In this document: in pieces, positions 21,287-30,114 of the stretch
Layout of the letters: each line of letters starts with the position of its first letter
Position numbering within the stretch: position 1 is the first letter of the stretch
The notes under the pieces: generated by a model
The model's database searches: none
Told to the model about the DNA's origin: nothing
Seen by the model: the letters and a program-made list of their open reading frames with translations, nothing else
Translations under genes and position numbers: made by a program
Assembly (NCBI GenBank): GCA_029260375.1
Contig: JAJDDI010000047.1
Location: 1-64,000, forward strand
DNA length: 64,000 nt
DNA from: Phycisphaerales bacterium
GTDB lineage: Bacteria > Planctomycetota > Phycisphaerae > Phycisphaerales > UBA1924
Direction of reading: 5' to 3'

Positions 21287-22753
21287 TCAGTGAGCGTTTC
21301 GGTGCACGAAACCCCTGAAGAGCGTGAGCCAAAGGATGCGGAGATCGAACCAGATTGACCAGTGGCGAACGTAGAACAGGTCGTACTGGAGGCGCTTGCG
21401 GAGGGAGGTGTCGCCGCGGAGGCCGTTGACCTGGGCCCAGCCGGTGATGCCCGCCTTGACGTGCTGGCGGAGCATGTAGCCGCGCCAGTCCTCGCGGAAC
21501 CGGGCGATGAGCTCGGGGCGCTCGGGGCGTGGCCCGACCAGGGCCATGTCGCCCTTGAGCACGTTGATGAGCTGGGGGAGCTCGTCGATGCTGGTCTTGC
21601 GGAGCCAGGCGCCGATGCGGGTGATCCGGGGGTCATCGCGCTGGGTCCAGCTCGTGTCGAGCTTCTCGTCATCGACGTCGGACATGGTCCGGAACTTGTA
21701 GATCTTGAAGACCTCACCCGCGAGGCTGACGCGGCGCTGCTTGAAGATCACCGGGCCCGGGCTGGTCAGTCGGATCACGATCGCGATCGTGACCATGAGT
21801 GGCGAGAAGAGCACGAGCGCGGCCGAGGCGCCCATGATGTCAAGCAGACGCTTGGAGAAGCCGCCCAGCCCCTTGATCGGGCACTCGCGGTAGCTCAGGA
21901 TCGGCATCCCTTCGAGCTCGTTGACCGTCATGCTCTGCGGCAGGTACCTCGGGTGCACGTCGGGCACGATGCGCACGTCCACGGCGTACCGCTCCAGACG
22001 CTTGAGCAGCTCAGGCACCCGCCCGCCCTGCGAGCTGGGCAGCGCAAGGTACACGGCGTCGGCCCGCTTTCCCTCCAGGATGCTCTCCAGATCGTCCAGC
22101 CCCCCCACCACCGGCTTGCCCATGCACCGCTCGCGCCGGGCCGTGTCGTGGTGGGAGATGAAGTACGAGACGTTGATGCCGGTCCAGCTGTTGCGCCCGA
22201 GGGTGCGGGCGGTGATCTGGCCCAGCCGCCCGACGCCGATGATCGCGACGTGGCACAGGTTGAACCCGCGCCGGCGGATGAACCGCAGCCCGGTCCGGAA
22301 CACGAACCGCTGCGCCCCGAGCAGCACGGGCATCGTGACCGCCAGCACCAGCAACTGCAGACGCGCCGGGTCGGTGATCAGACGAGAGCCGATGCCCCAG
22401 AGCTCCGCGTCGGCGGCCCGCCCGCGGTTGAGAAAGTCCGACCCGACCGCCCACAGCGCCACAACCAGGACCACCACCGAGACGATCGCGCTCTTGAGGA
22501 TTTGGCCCTGCTCGTTCCACAGGCTGCGGTCACGCTGCGGGCGATAGAGGCGGAACGCGGACATGGTGTACAGCACGATCGGCAGCGCGAAGAGTACCAG
22601 CGGCTCTTTGAAGTAGCCCTCCCAGTCGTGCGGGAGCGGCTGCTCGAACACCCACATGCGCGAGACCCACGCGATCAGGCATGCGACCGTCACCGCGGCG
22701 GCGTCGGCCCCGGCCAGCAGCGAGACGAAGAGTTGGTGTCGCTGTTTGAGCAC
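21287..22753 (-). CDS. Polyprenyl glycosylphosphotransferase (WcaJ/WbaP type, exopolysaccharide)
   Basis: A 488-residue membrane enzyme that transfers a sugar-1-phosphate to undecaprenyl phosphate to start exopolysaccharide repeat synthesis. The N-terminal ~130 residues contain four membrane segments, a CoA-binding-like Rossmann region follows ([17 protein letters not shown]), and the C-terminal catalytic domain begins [19 protein letters not shown]. It has [43 protein letters not shown] and [13 protein letters not shown]. The start is GTG at 22753. No other polysaccharide genes are adjacent, so the polymer is unknown. Confidence 0.93.
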   Translation of the reverse strand: MLKQRHQLFVSLLAGADAAAVTVACLIAWVSRMWVFEQPLPHDWEGYFKEPLVLFALPIVLYTMSAFRLYRPQRDRSLWNEQGQILKSAIVSVVVLVVALWAVGSDFLNRGRAADAELWGIGSRLITDPARLQLLVLAVTMPVLLGAQRFVFRTGLRFIRRRGFNLCHVAIIGVGRLGQITARTLGRNSWTGINVSYFISHHDTARRERCMGKPVVGGLDDLESILEGKRADAVYLALPSSQGGRVPELLKRLERYAVDVRIVPDVHPRYLPQSMTVNELEGMPILSYRECPIKGLGGFSKRLLDIMGASAALVLFSPLMVTIAIVIRLTSPGPVIFKQRRVSLAGEVFKIYKFRTMSDVDDEKLDTSWTQRDDPRITRIGAWLRKTSIDELPQLINVLKGDMALVGPRPERPELIARFREDWRGYMLRQHVKAGITGWAQVNGLRGDTSLRKRLQYDLFYVRHWSIWFDLRILWLTLFRGFVHRNAH

Positions 22754-22865
22754 GGGCGGATCGGTCCCCTGGTCACGCTGATCGCCGTCGCACGGGCACT
22801 ATTGGGCTTGCCCGTCACCCTGTCAAATCGGGTCAAGGTCCACGCCGGGGTGAATGCCCACGCGG

Positions 22866-23819
22866 TTAGGGTGCCTTGTTCGGGTCGCGGATGTCGCCCT
22901 GAACGCGGGAGAGTCGCTCAAGCGCTTCGCGGAGTTGTTCGTCCACGAGGGATGCATCTGGCGGAACAATCTTCACCAGGGCGTAGAGATCGCCCTTCTT
23001 GCCCTTGGCGTCCTCCAGCCCTGCCCCTTTCACCCGGAGACGGGCGCCGCTGGCGGTCGAGGGTGGGATTGTGATGGTCCCGGACCCGCCCAGGAGCAGC
23101 GGGAGTTCGACCTTGGCGCCGAGCGTGGCTTCGCTGATGGTCAGGGGCAGGTCCGCCGTGAGGTCGAGCGGGGCGTCCCCCTCGCCGCGCTTGAACCGGG
23201 CGTGGGGACGGACGCGGATGGTCAGGATGAGGTCGCTGGCTTTGGCCCCCGGGGTCCGGGCGGGCTGGCCCTCGCCGCGGACCCGCAGTCGGGCGCCGTC
23301 GTGAACGCCTTTGGGGATGGTGACCTCGATGGTGCGGCTTTTCCCGTCGCGGGAGATGACCAGGCGCTGGGACCCGCCCCGGGCGGCGGTCTCCAGATCG
23401 ATGGTGGACTCATGGGTGAGGTCCGCGGCCCGGCGCGAGGGGGAGCGCGGCGCCGAGCGGGCGCGGGTCTGCTGAGATCCGAATCCGCCGAAACCACCGC
23501 CGACATCGCGGGCGCCAAAGAACGTGTCGAACATCGACCCCAGGTCGTCCATGTCCACCGGAGCCGCCTCGGCCCAGGCGCCGGGGCCCGGGGCGCCCTC
23601 GAAGCCCGCGTGCCCGGCTCGGTCGTAGAGGCGTCGCTTCTCCGGGTCGGAGAGCACGTCGTAGGCCTCCTGCACCTGGGCGAACCTGTCCGCGGCGTCG
23701 GGCGCCTTGTTCACGTCCGGGTGGAGCTTGCGCGCCAGGGCGCGGTAGGCCTTTTTGATCTCGTCGTCGCTGGCGGTGCGCGGGACGCCGAGGGTGTCGT
23801 AGAAATCGTCCTTGCTCAT
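22866..23819 (-). CDS. DnaJ-family co-chaperone without zinc finger (CbpA type)
   Basis: A 317-residue J-protein. The J domain starts at residue 4 ([20 protein letters not shown]) with HPD at 33-35. A Gly/Phe-rich region with [16 protein letters not shown] follows, then two C-terminal substrate-binding beta domains. The four CxxCxGxG zinc repeats of DnaJ are absent, as in CbpA. It would stimulate DnaK ATPase activity. The ATG at 23819 is chosen over 23843 because it sits immediately before the J domain. dnaK and grpE are not nearby. Confidence 0.9.
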   Translation of the reverse strand: MSKDDFYDTLGVPRTASDDEIKKAYRALARKLHPDVNKAPDAADRFAQVQEAYDVLSDPEKRRLYDRAGHAGFEGAPGPGAWAEAAPVDMDDLGSMFDTFFGARDVGGGFGGFGSQQTRARSAPRSPSRRAADLTHESTIDLETAARGGSQRLVISRDGKSRTIEVTIPKGVHDGARLRVRGEGQPARTPGAKASDLILTIRVRPHARFKRGEGDAPLDLTADLPLTISEATLGAKVELPLLLGGSGTITIPPSTASGARLRVKGAGLEDAKGKKGDLYALVKIVPPDASLVDEQLREALERLSRVQGDIRDPNKAP

Positions 23820-23902
23820 CGCCGCAACTGTATGGGCGCGCACGAGAACGGGCGACGCCCAGGAGCGCCGCCCGTTGTGGTTTGATCAGATTCCCGAGGC
23901 GG

Positions 23903-25009
23903 TTACGGGTGGTTGTGCCCGGTGTGGTCCTCGCCGTCGTCCGCCGCTCCGCCCTCGGTCGCCGGGGCATCGGGGTGCTCGATGTAGAGGCACTCGATGT
24001 TGAAGAGCAGGTCGGCCTGGCTGGGGATCTTGGCGGCGGGGTTGCCGCGCTCGCCGTAGGCGACCTCCCAGGGGATGAAGACCTTGCGGTGGGCGCCGAC
24101 GGACATGCCCGCGACCGCGGCGTCCCAGCCCTCGATCATCCGCCCGGGGGCGGAGGGGTAGTCCACGATGAAGGCGCGCCCGCGATCGCGGGAGGCGTCG
24201 AACTTGACGCCCGTGGCGAGCCAGCCGGTGTAGTGGGTGTGGATCTTGTCGCCCTCGCCCAGGACGTCCTCGCCCGGGTTGGCGAAGTCGATGACGATGA
24301 CGCCGCCCTCGTGCTCCTCGGCGGTGATCATCGGGTCAACGCGCTGGAAGGTGTACGCGGCGTTCTCGCCCGCGCCCCAGACGATGTTCCCGTTGGCGTC
24401 GTACCCGCGGTCGGCGGTGGTAAAGGAGGTCGGGCTGAGTGTGACATTGCTGGTCATCTCGACAGCGCCACCGACGCCCGTGGGGTAGGCGTGGGGGGTG
24501 GAGCCCTTGTACGAGCCGTTGCTCTCGGTCAGGGCGACATCGAGCGTTGCGATCAGGTCATCGCGCGTGAGGGCGGGGAAGAGCTCGGGCGCGGCGTGGA
24601 GACCCGCGAAGGCGCCGCGGGTGATGTCGTCGGCCAGCAGCTCGTAGGTGCGCAGACGGATCTGGCCCTTGTAGCGGTAAAGCTGGAAGACGGCCTGGCG
24701 GTAGGGCTCCCAGAGCGCGTCGGAGCGGGCGGTCTCGACGTAGAGCGCGTCGCTGACACCGTCGATGGCGACGGGGGCGACGTTCATGACGATGTCGGCC
24801 TCGCCGTCACCGCTGAACTCAACGACGGGGCTGGTGGTGCGCCAGGCGCCGGAGAGCATGGTGGCGACCGAGGCGATGCCGTCGTCGCTCCAGGTCGGGG
24901 CCCAGGCCTGGGCGTCGTCCTGGGCCAGGGCCGGGGTGCTCAGGGCGGGGGCGCCCAGGGCCGCAGCCGCGAGCATCGCAGCCGCTATGAGTCCTCGTCG
25001 ATCAGTCAT
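23903..25009 (-). CDS. Secreted CpcT/CpeT-like domain fused to FKBP peptidyl-prolyl isomerase
   Basis: About 368 residues from the ATG at 25009, with GGAGG 5 bases upstream. A signal peptide ends STPALA (residue 29). Residues ~45-210 resemble the CpcT/CpeT chromophore-lyase family (MLSGAW near the start, then LWEPYRQAVFQLYRYKGQIR and a RTYELL strand). Residues ~235-345 are an FKBP domain with DKIHTHYTGWLATGVKFDAS, GRMIEGWDAAVAGMSVGAHR and the IPWEVAYGERG block. The C-terminus is His/Asp-rich (GEDHTGHNHP). CpcT domains attach bilins in phycobilisomes, but relatives without bilin function are common outside cyanobacteria, so bilin binding is not claimed. It is divergently arranged with the next gene. 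Confidence 0.85.
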   Translation of the reverse strand: MTDRRGLIAAAMLAAAALGAPALSTPALAQDDAQAWAPTWSDDGIASVATMLSGAWRTTSPVVEFSGDGEADIVMNVAPVAIDGVSDALYVETARSDALWEPYRQAVFQLYRYKGQIRLRTYELLADDITRGAFAGLHAAPELFPALTRDDLIATLDVALTESNGSYKGSTPHAYPTGVGGAVEMTSNVTLSPTSFTTADRGYDANGNIVWGAGENAAYTFQRVDPMITAEEHEGGVIVIDFANPGEDVLGEGDKIHTHYTGWLATGVKFDASRDRGRAFIVDYPSAPGRMIEGWDAAVAGMSVGAHRKVFIPWEVAYGERGNPAAKIPSQADLLFNIECLYIEHPDAPATEGGAADDGEDHTGHNHP

Positions 25010-25278
25010 CGTGTCCTCCATCCCCTTCGTTTGGGGGGTGTTCTTTTGAGCGAGATTCCGGGGCAAACTATAGGCTCTTGCTGGAGAGATCCGCCCGTGA
25101 GGCGTGGCGGACCGCGTCCTTTGAACCGGGCACGCCCCGGTGTGGATGCCGGCGAAAGTGCGCCCAGCGGGCGCCGAATCAGCAACCGATACACGAGCTT
25201 TACGTTGTGCCCGAACATCGGGCGCTCGGGTTCGCGTATTATTCCGGGTACGAGAGGGTGCAGGCGGGGGTTCGAACA

Positions 25279-25803
25279 GTGGCAAAGCGTCGGGATGATG
25301 AGGATCGGTCTGATACCGGCGCGGACCTGGACGATACCGCTCACGCGCTCGACGACACCGTCGATGACGTCGAACTCGACGATGCGCTTGACGAGATCGA
25401 CACGCCGCGGGCGGGCGACCACGACGCCGAGCTCGAGGGCGGGAGCCAGCTGCTCGAGGGCTTCGACCCCGAGGCCCACCACGTCAACGTCTCGCAGCGG
25501 GTAACGGTCAAGGGCGCGCTCTCGAGCGAGGGCGGGCGGTTCGTCATCGGGCTGGTCGTGCTCGCCCTCACGCTCGGGCTCATCGCCCTGGCGGTGACCA
25601 TCCGGACGCAGCCCTGGCTCATCACGGCGGGCGTGATCGCGCCGCCGGCGCTGATCTGGTTCTTCCTGCGCTGGAGGAAGTGGCTGGCGGGGGCGCCGTA
25701 CGCGTACCGCCTGCTGACCTCGCTGGGCGAGGACGCGGACAACCTGCTCGACGAGCGCCGCCAGAAGATGCTTCGCGACGGGGTGGACCCCGACGAGCGG
25801 TGA
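25279..25803 (+). CDS. Small membrane protein with acidic N-terminus, unknown function
   Basis: About 174 residues from GTG at 25279, with a G-rich ribosome site upstream. Residues 1-60 are acidic (DDTAHALDDTVDDVELDD). Two hydrophobic segments follow (FVIGLVVLALTLGLIALAV and PWLITAGVIAPPALIWFF), separated by a very short charged turn, so it is a hairpin membrane protein with both ends cytoplasmic. The tail is charged and helical (DEDAD, LDERRQKMLRDG). I do not recognise the family. A longer frame from 25078 overlaps the promoter region of the divergent FKBP gene and is not preferred. Confidence 0.65.
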   Translation: MAKRRDDEDRSDTGADLDDTAHALDDTVDDVELDDALDEIDTPRAGDHDAELEGGSQLLEGFDPEAHHVNVSQRVTVKGALSSEGGRFVIGLVVLALTLGLIALAVTIRTQPWLITAGVIAPPALIWFFLRWRKWLAGAPYAYRLLTSLGEDADNLLDERRQKMLRDGVDPDER

Positions 25804-25903
25804 GCGCGCGCCGGCGCCGAGCGCTCCCCCCTGGACCGCCCGGCGCCTGAACGCGCGTTCACAGGGTCTCTGCGCGGGGCGGGCTGATCTGTCAGATGAA
25901 AGC

Positions 25904-25933
25904 AAAAATACCGCTCACATTTCTGTGAGCGGT
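25904..25933 (-). terminator. Intrinsic terminator after mdh
   Basis: On the minus strand the 10-bp stem ACCGCTCACA/TGTGAGCGGT (25924-25933 with 25910-25919) has a four-base loop, and the run of A at 25904-25908 gives the T tract. It lies 27 bases past the mdh stop. Confidence 0.9.
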
Positions 25934-25959
25934 CACGGAGGTTCAGATTTCCCAGGCGC

Positions 25960-26925
25960 TTACGCCAGGTCGGGGAAGAGCTTGACGACGGTGTCCACCA
26001 GGTCCCGGACGTGACTGGCGGACTCGTCAAAGAGCTTCTGCTCGCCGGCGTCGAGCTTGAACTCGACGATTTTCTCGACGCCGTCGGCGCCGAGCATCGC
26101 GGGCACGCCCACGAACAGGCCCTTGGCGCCGAAGTGCCCGTCGCAGTAGGCGGCGGAGGGGATGATCCGCTTCTTGTCCTTGACGATGGCCTCGACCATC
26201 TGGATTGTGCCCGCGGCCGGGGCGTACCAGGCGCTGGTGCCCATGAGCTTGACGACCTCGCCCCCGCCCTTCTTGGCCCGCTCGACGCAGGCGTTGATGG
26301 TTTCCTTGGAGAGCAGGTCGGTGACGGGGATGCCGTGGACGCTGGTGCAGCGGGGCAGGGGGACCATGTCGTCGCCGTGCCCGCCCAGGAGCAGGGCGGA
26401 GACGTCCTCCACCGAGCAGCCGATCTCCCAGGCGATGAACGTGCTAAAGCGGGCGACATCGAGCGAGCCGGCCTGGCCCATGATGCGGTTGGTCGGGAAG
26501 CCCGTGGCCTTCCACGCGGTGTAGACCATCGCGTCGAGGGGGTTGGAGACGACGATGACCTTGGAGTCAGGGGCGTACTCGGCGATCTTCTCGCAGACGC
26601 TCTTGACGATCTTGACGTTGGTCTCGATCAGGTCGTCGCGGCTCATGCCCGGCTTGCGGGGGATGCCCGCGGTGACGACGACGACATCCGAGCCGGCGAT
26701 GTCCTTGTAGTCGAAGGTGCCGGTGATATTGGCGTCGAAGCGTTCGATGGGTCCGCAGCAGGCCAGGTCGAGCATCTTGCCCTTGGGCATGTGCTGGTCG
26801 GGAGCGTCGGCGCGGGGGATGTCGAGGACGACGATATCGCCGAGTTCCTTGGCCGCGGCCCAGTGGGCGCAGGTGGCGCCGACGTTGCCGGCTCCGATGA
26901 TGCTGATTTTGGCACGCTTGGGCAT
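25960..26925 (-). CDS. mdh: Malate dehydrogenase
   Basis: A 321-residue NAD-dependent dehydrogenase of the LDH/MDH type, oxidising malate to oxaloacetate in the TCA cycle. It has the nucleotide motif IIGAGNVGATCAHW, the substrate loop TAGIPRKPGMSRDDL with arginines, VVSNPLDAMVYTAW and the catalytic GGHGDDMVPLPR. The latter resembles the LDH-like MDH group found in many bacteria. The ATG at 26925 has GGAGGAG 9 bases upstream. It has its own terminator and no operon partner. Confidence 0.95.
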   Translation of the reverse strand: MPKRAKISIIGAGNVGATCAHWAAAKELGDIVVLDIPRADAPDQHMPKGKMLDLACCGPIERFDANITGTFDYKDIAGSDVVVVTAGIPRKPGMSRDDLIETNVKIVKSVCEKIAEYAPDSKVIVVSNPLDAMVYTAWKATGFPTNRIMGQAGSLDVARFSTFIAWEIGCSVEDVSALLLGGHGDDMVPLPRCTSVHGIPVTDLLSKETINACVERAKKGGGEVVKLMGTSAWYAPAAGTIQMVEAIVKDKKRIIPSAAYCDGHFGAKGLFVGVPAMLGADGVEKIVEFKLDAGEQKLFDESASHVRDLVDTVVKLFPDLA

Positions 26926-26974
26926 GGCCTGGTCTCCTCCGAATCTCGTGTGGTCTTTGCCTTGGGCCAGGATG

Positions 26975-27790
26975 CTAGGCCGGTTCGGGCGCGGCGCCGT
27001 CCGGGCGGAAGACCTCGACCTTGACCGCCCCGATCCGTCCCCCGCCCCGCGCCTCGGGCGAGACCGAGCAGGCCCGCCCGCTGTCGATCGCCAGCACCAG
27101 CAGCGGCTGGCCCGGGGGCAGGTCCTCGTTCATGGGAATGACCAGATCACGGGTGATTCTGCCGGTGGCGAAATCGAGCTGGCGGTAGACCTGGCGGGGT
27201 GTGCTGATGCGTTCTGGCGTGGAGATCTTGCCGCCGCGGCGCGTGAGGAAGGCCTCGATGGCCTTGGCCTCGTCCTCGGTCGGGGGCGAGCCGCCCGGGC
27301 CGCGGGCGAAGGCCGCGACAGACCCCTTGAACAGCGGCACGCCCGGGGAGGGCAGGAACAGGTCGCCCGCGAAGCCCATGGCGCCGAGTTTCTCGCCCAG
27401 ATCCGCCGGGTGCGGGGTCTTGAGGCGGTCGGACGTGACGTGCCACTCCACGCCCGCGTTGGCGGACATCTCGAAGGCGATGCGCGAATCCGTGATCAGC
27501 TCCCCCACCTCTTCGGGCAACGACTCGCCGCGCCAGAGCTCGTTGAGGCGGGCGACCGACTCGCGGCACAAGATCTCGGCCCGGTCGATCGCGACGGGGC
27601 GTTCGTCGTGGTCGAGCTCGTCGAGCTCGCCCAGCGCGTGGGTGACGGCCTGGAGCGTGATGATCGCGGGCACGGCGTCGCGCCAGCGCCCGCCCTCGCC
27701 GTCTGTGGGCAGCGCGACGGCGGCCTGGGCGAACTGCGTCCACTTGCCCAGCAGGGCCGCCCAGGTCAGCACGCGCGTGTCGTCGGTCAT
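26975..27790 (-). CDS. Hypothetical protein, 271 residues
   Basis: A soluble protein with no recognised motif. The start at 27790 (MTDDTRVLTWAALLGKWTQF) is preferred over 27844, which would extend into the neighbouring mercury gene. The N-terminal half is helical (QAVTHALGELDELDHDERP) and the C-terminal third is beta-rich (RQLDFATGRITRDLVIP and LLVLAIDSGRAC). There is no signal peptide. It follows the mercury operon closely (31 bases) and might be read through from it, but the content does not suggest a metal function. Confidence 0.7.
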   Translation of the reverse strand: MTDDTRVLTWAALLGKWTQFAQAAVALPTDGEGGRWRDAVPAIITLQAVTHALGELDELDHDERPVAIDRAEILCRESVARLNELWRGESLPEEVGELITDSRIAFEMSANAGVEWHVTSDRLKTPHPADLGEKLGAMGFAGDLFLPSPGVPLFKGSVAAFARGPGGSPPTEDEAKAIEAFLTRRGGKISTPERISTPRQVYRQLDFATGRITRDLVIPMNEDLPPGQPLLVLAIDSGRACSVSPEARGGGRIGAVKVEVFRPDGAAPEPA

Positions 27791-27821
27791 GCCCCGAGGG
27801 TAGGGGCGGAGGTGGTGCGCG

Positions 27822-28454
27822 TCAGGGAGTCCGCAGGAGCGCACCGCTCGGAACCGCGAGTGAGCCGGAGTAGCCTGCCCGATCGATCGCGTTCAAAGCC
27901 GCCTGCGGATCGAAGGACCCGTGAGGGTCGGTCTTCAACTCGGCAACACCCTGCGTGTACGACACCCGCGCATCAAGAACCCCCGGAACCCTGGAGAGAG
28001 AGTCCTCGAGGTGAACCGAGCAGGCTTCGCATGTCATGCCCTCGATGGAGACGCTGATCAAGTCCGCATCGATTGCGACGAACTTCGACGAATCACCCCT
28101 GGAGAGGAGTGCCCCCGCATACCTGGGAAAGCTCGCAAAGGCAATGACGACGATCGCGGAAACCCAGAGCATCACCTTCGAGAAACGCTGCGCACGCGAG
28201 GTCGATGTTTCACATCCGCAGGACGAGTCGCGCTTTCGGGCGGCGAAGTACACCGAGTAGAAGCCGAATGCGAGCAGCGCGCTCGCGACGATCAGGAACG
28301 CCAGTCGGTACCGCTCGAACCAGGCGGAGAGTCCGCCCGCCGAAAGACCAAACCCCATGAGCAGCAGCGGGAGCCAGCAGCACGCCGACGAGGCGATCGC
28401 AGACAGAACAGAGCCGATGGCGCCGAGTCCTGCCTTGCTGCGTGTCACACTCAC
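27822..28454 (-). CDS. MerT-MerP fusion, mercuric ion transport (MerTP)
   Basis: A 210-residue fusion of an inner-membrane mercury transporter and a heavy-metal-associated (HMA) domain. The MerT part has three membrane segments, the first with the vicinal pair SSACCWLPLLL (Cys25-Cys26), and a cytoplasmic SSCGCET (Cys79, Cys81). The HMA part starts near residue 130 with SIEGMTCEACSVHLEDSL (Cys142, Cys145). It would take up Hg(II) and hand it along cysteine pairs. It starts with GTG at 28454, overlapping the upstream stop by four bases (GTGA), so it is translationally coupled. No merA reductase is seen. Confidence 0.88.
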   Translation of the reverse strand: MSVTRSKAGLGAIGSVLSAIASSACCWLPLLLMGFGLSAGGLSAWFERYRLAFLIVASALLAFGFYSVYFAARKRDSSCGCETSTSRAQRFSKVMLWVSAIVVIAFASFPRYAGALLSRGDSSKFVAIDADLISVSIEGMTCEACSVHLEDSLSRVPGVLDARVSYTQGVAELKTDPHGSFDPQAALNAIDRAGYSGSLAVPSGALLRTP

Positions 28455-28819
28455 GCGCAGCACCCGCTTTCGTTGTCGTCGTCGCTCAGCTCTTGTGGAT
28501 CGTGGTCGCGTTCCAAGAGTGCGGCAGCGATCATCTCTCGCGGGGGCAGCCCGTTCTCGCCGTGAAAGATTCGGCAACTCATCGCGTAGTCGTCCCGGAT
28601 GCGAGCGGCGGGTTCGATATCGACCCCGCGCACCTGGATCGTCGGCGAGCCGAGCATGCGCTCGCGCACCGCGTCCTCGGCCGACAAGACCTTGACCTCG
28701 CTCAGCTCGATACGCACGCTCAACTCATCGGCGATCTCGCGGACAAGAGAAACGATCGGTTTGTGGTTCGGGCATCCCTCGAAGTGCACGATTCTGACTT
28801 GCATCTGGTTCTCTTTCAT
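28451..28819 (-). CDS. Thioredoxin-like protein of mercury operons
   Basis: A 122-residue protein beginning VRIVHFEGCPNHKPIVSLV, a strand followed by a single-cysteine thioredoxin-like active site (Cys16), then LGSPTIQVRGVDIEP typical of the cis-Pro loop region, and a C-terminal SGCCA. Proteins of this type are often encoded next to merT and are sometimes misnamed alkylmercury lyase; MerB catalytic features are not seen. The gene overlaps the regulator stop by ATGA and the MerTP start by GTGA, giving a tight three-gene operon. A role in binding or relaying metal thiolates is inference. Confidence 0.75.
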   Translation of the reverse strand: MKENQMQVRIVHFEGCPNHKPIVSLVREIADELSVRIELSEVKVLSAEDAVRERMLGSPTIQVRGVDIEPAARIRDDYAMSCRIFHGENGLPPREMIAAALLERDHDPQELSDDDNESGCCA

Positions 28820-29124
28820 GATCGCTTGAGCATCGAGGCCAGGGCTTTCATGGCCGCGTCGAACCGTTGGTCAGCGTCTGCGGCGCCGCACTGCGTCAGG
28901 CAGAGACGCAGCTCTTCTTCCACGATCAGGACCGTCACTCGATTGAGCGCTGCCTTGATCGCCGCGATCTGCGTCAAGAGTTCGTCTGCGCACCGCTGCT
29001 CCCCGATCATGCACTTGACCGAGCCGACATGCCCTTCAATTCGGCTTAGGGCGCGAATCAGCGAGCGGGCTTGATCATCGTCGAGATAGGCGCCCGTCCG
29101 GCGCACTTTGGAGGGTGTAGGCAT
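28816..29124 (-). CDS. CsoR/RcnR/FrmR-family metal-sensing repressor
   Basis: A 102-residue all-helical repressor of the DUF156 family. The core reads LSRIEGHVGSVKCMIGEQR followed by LTQIAAIKAALNRV. Compared with copper-sensing CsoR, the first ligand cysteine is shifted by one residue (Cys45), the ligand histidine is replaced by Glu71, the second cysteine is kept (Cys75) and an extra Cys79 follows. The ligand set is thus thiolate-rich, which would suit Hg(II). A G/C-tract palindrome lies 8 bases upstream of the ATG. A TATTCT hexamer ends 7 bases before the start, so the transcript may be nearly leaderless. It heads the mercury operon. Confidence 0.82.
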   Translation of the reverse strand: MPTPSKVRRTGAYLDDDQARSLIRALSRIEGHVGSVKCMIGEQRCADELLTQIAAIKAALNRVTVLIVEEELRLCLTQCGAADADQRFDAAMKALASMLKRS

Positions 29125-29131
29125 CTCCGTA

Positions 29132-29157
29132 GAATATCCCCCCCGGGGGGATTATTC
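29132..29157. promoter_or_regulatory. Palindromic operator for the CsoR-family repressor
   Basis: GAATAT, seven C, six G, then ATTATTC forms a near-perfect dyad with one extra base on the right arm. CsoR/RcnR-family operators typically combine an A/T-rich inverted end with a central G/C tract, as here. It lies directly before the repressor start and next to the -10 TATTCT, so binding would block its own operon. Confidence 0.7.
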
Positions 29158-29298
29158 CGCGGGAGACCCGTTCTCGTGGGTTTGGCGTCCGCAGGGGTCG
29201 CCCGGCAAGGCCGATCGGCGGAGCCCCCAGGGCTGAAGCTGGGACGCGGCGCTCGCGGAGATCGTTGACCGGCTCGCCCAAGCGAAGCAGGTAATGGC

Positions 29299-30114
29299 TC
29301 AGGCGGCCTCTTCGTCGCTCGTGCTGTCGATCGCGGTGCCGGCGACGCCGTCGCGGGTGACGTAGAAGAGGTTCTTGGAGATGGGGTAGGGCATGCGCTG
29401 GAAGTCCTCCTCGATGCGCCCGCTGAGGCGGGAGAGGAAGGGTTTGGGCTCGCAGGAGAGGGCGATGAACATGTCGCGGGCGGGAGTGGCGACGTAGAAG
29501 TCGCCGCCCAGGCGCGGGGCGAGCTTGCCGAAGAGGTCGCTCATGAGGAGCCTGGCGGCGTCGTACCCGTCCTGCTCGGCGACGATGACCGCCCGGCCGC
29601 CCTCCTTGGACTCGATGATCTGCATCTCAAGGTCCGGGGCGTAGCGGTCGAGGTTCTCGCGGGCGATTTTCTCGAGCTCGTCCATGTCGATGCCCCAGCG
29701 CATGACCTGCTCGGTCGTGATGCTGACGGTCATGTGGGGAAGGTCCGTGACGAAAACGACGACGGTCTCGTTGACGAAGGGAACGTGGGCGACAAGCTCG
29801 CGGGAGAGGTGGTCGAAGATCGACTCCGGCTGGATCCGGGGCATGATCCGGGCGCGGGCAAACTCGAAGGGAACTTCGGTCATATCAAGCGGATCGCCAG
29901 CGAAGAGCTGGTCCAGGAAGTGCTCCACGATCTCGGTCCCGCGGTCCGGCTCGTGCTGGACCATGCGGAACAGGTTGTCCAGATCCAGGCGGCGCCCGTT
30001 GACGAGCATCTCGCGGGGCCCGGTCAGATCGATCTGGTAGCCCGGCTGCATGCGCCGGACGAGACCCGCGACCTGCTCGGCAAACGCCTCTGGTTCCATC
30101 GGCATGTACGCCAT
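29299..30114 (-). CDS. DUF1444 family protein
   Basis: A 271-residue soluble protein resembling the DUF1444/YtpQ family: an N-terminal LVRRMQPGYQIDL region, an LDNLFRMVQHEPDRGTEIV helix, PFVNETVVVFVTDLPHMTV and a RLLMSDLFGKLAPRLGG block near the C-terminus. The function of the family is unknown. The ATG at 30114 has GGAGG 5 bases upstream. It is divergent from the acyl carrier protein gene, across a 361-base gap. No motif suggests an enzyme. Confidence 0.7.
   Translation of the reverse strand: MAYMPMEPEAFAEQVAGLVRRMQPGYQIDLTGPREMLVNGRRLDLDNLFRMVQHEPDRGTEIVEHFLDQLFAGDPLDMTEVPFEFARARIMPRIQPESIFDHLSRELVAHVPFVNETVVVFVTDLPHMTVSITTEQVMRWGIDMDELEKIARENLDRYAPDLEMQIIESKEGGRAVIVAEQDGYDAARLLMSDLFGKLAPRLGGDFYVATPARDMFIALSCEPKPFLSRLSGRIEEDFQRMPYPISKNLFYVTRDGVAGTAIDSTSDEEAA

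Noticed and set aside
25078-25278. N-terminal extension of the acidic membrane protein to 25078
   Set aside because: It lies in the divergent promoter region opposite the FKBP gene, has no ribosome site and reads as low-complexity Arg/Ala sequence.
28451-28819. Alkylmercury lyase (MerB) as the identity of the small mercury-operon protein
   Set aside because: The catalytic cysteines and length of MerB are not present; the fold pattern is thioredoxin-like.
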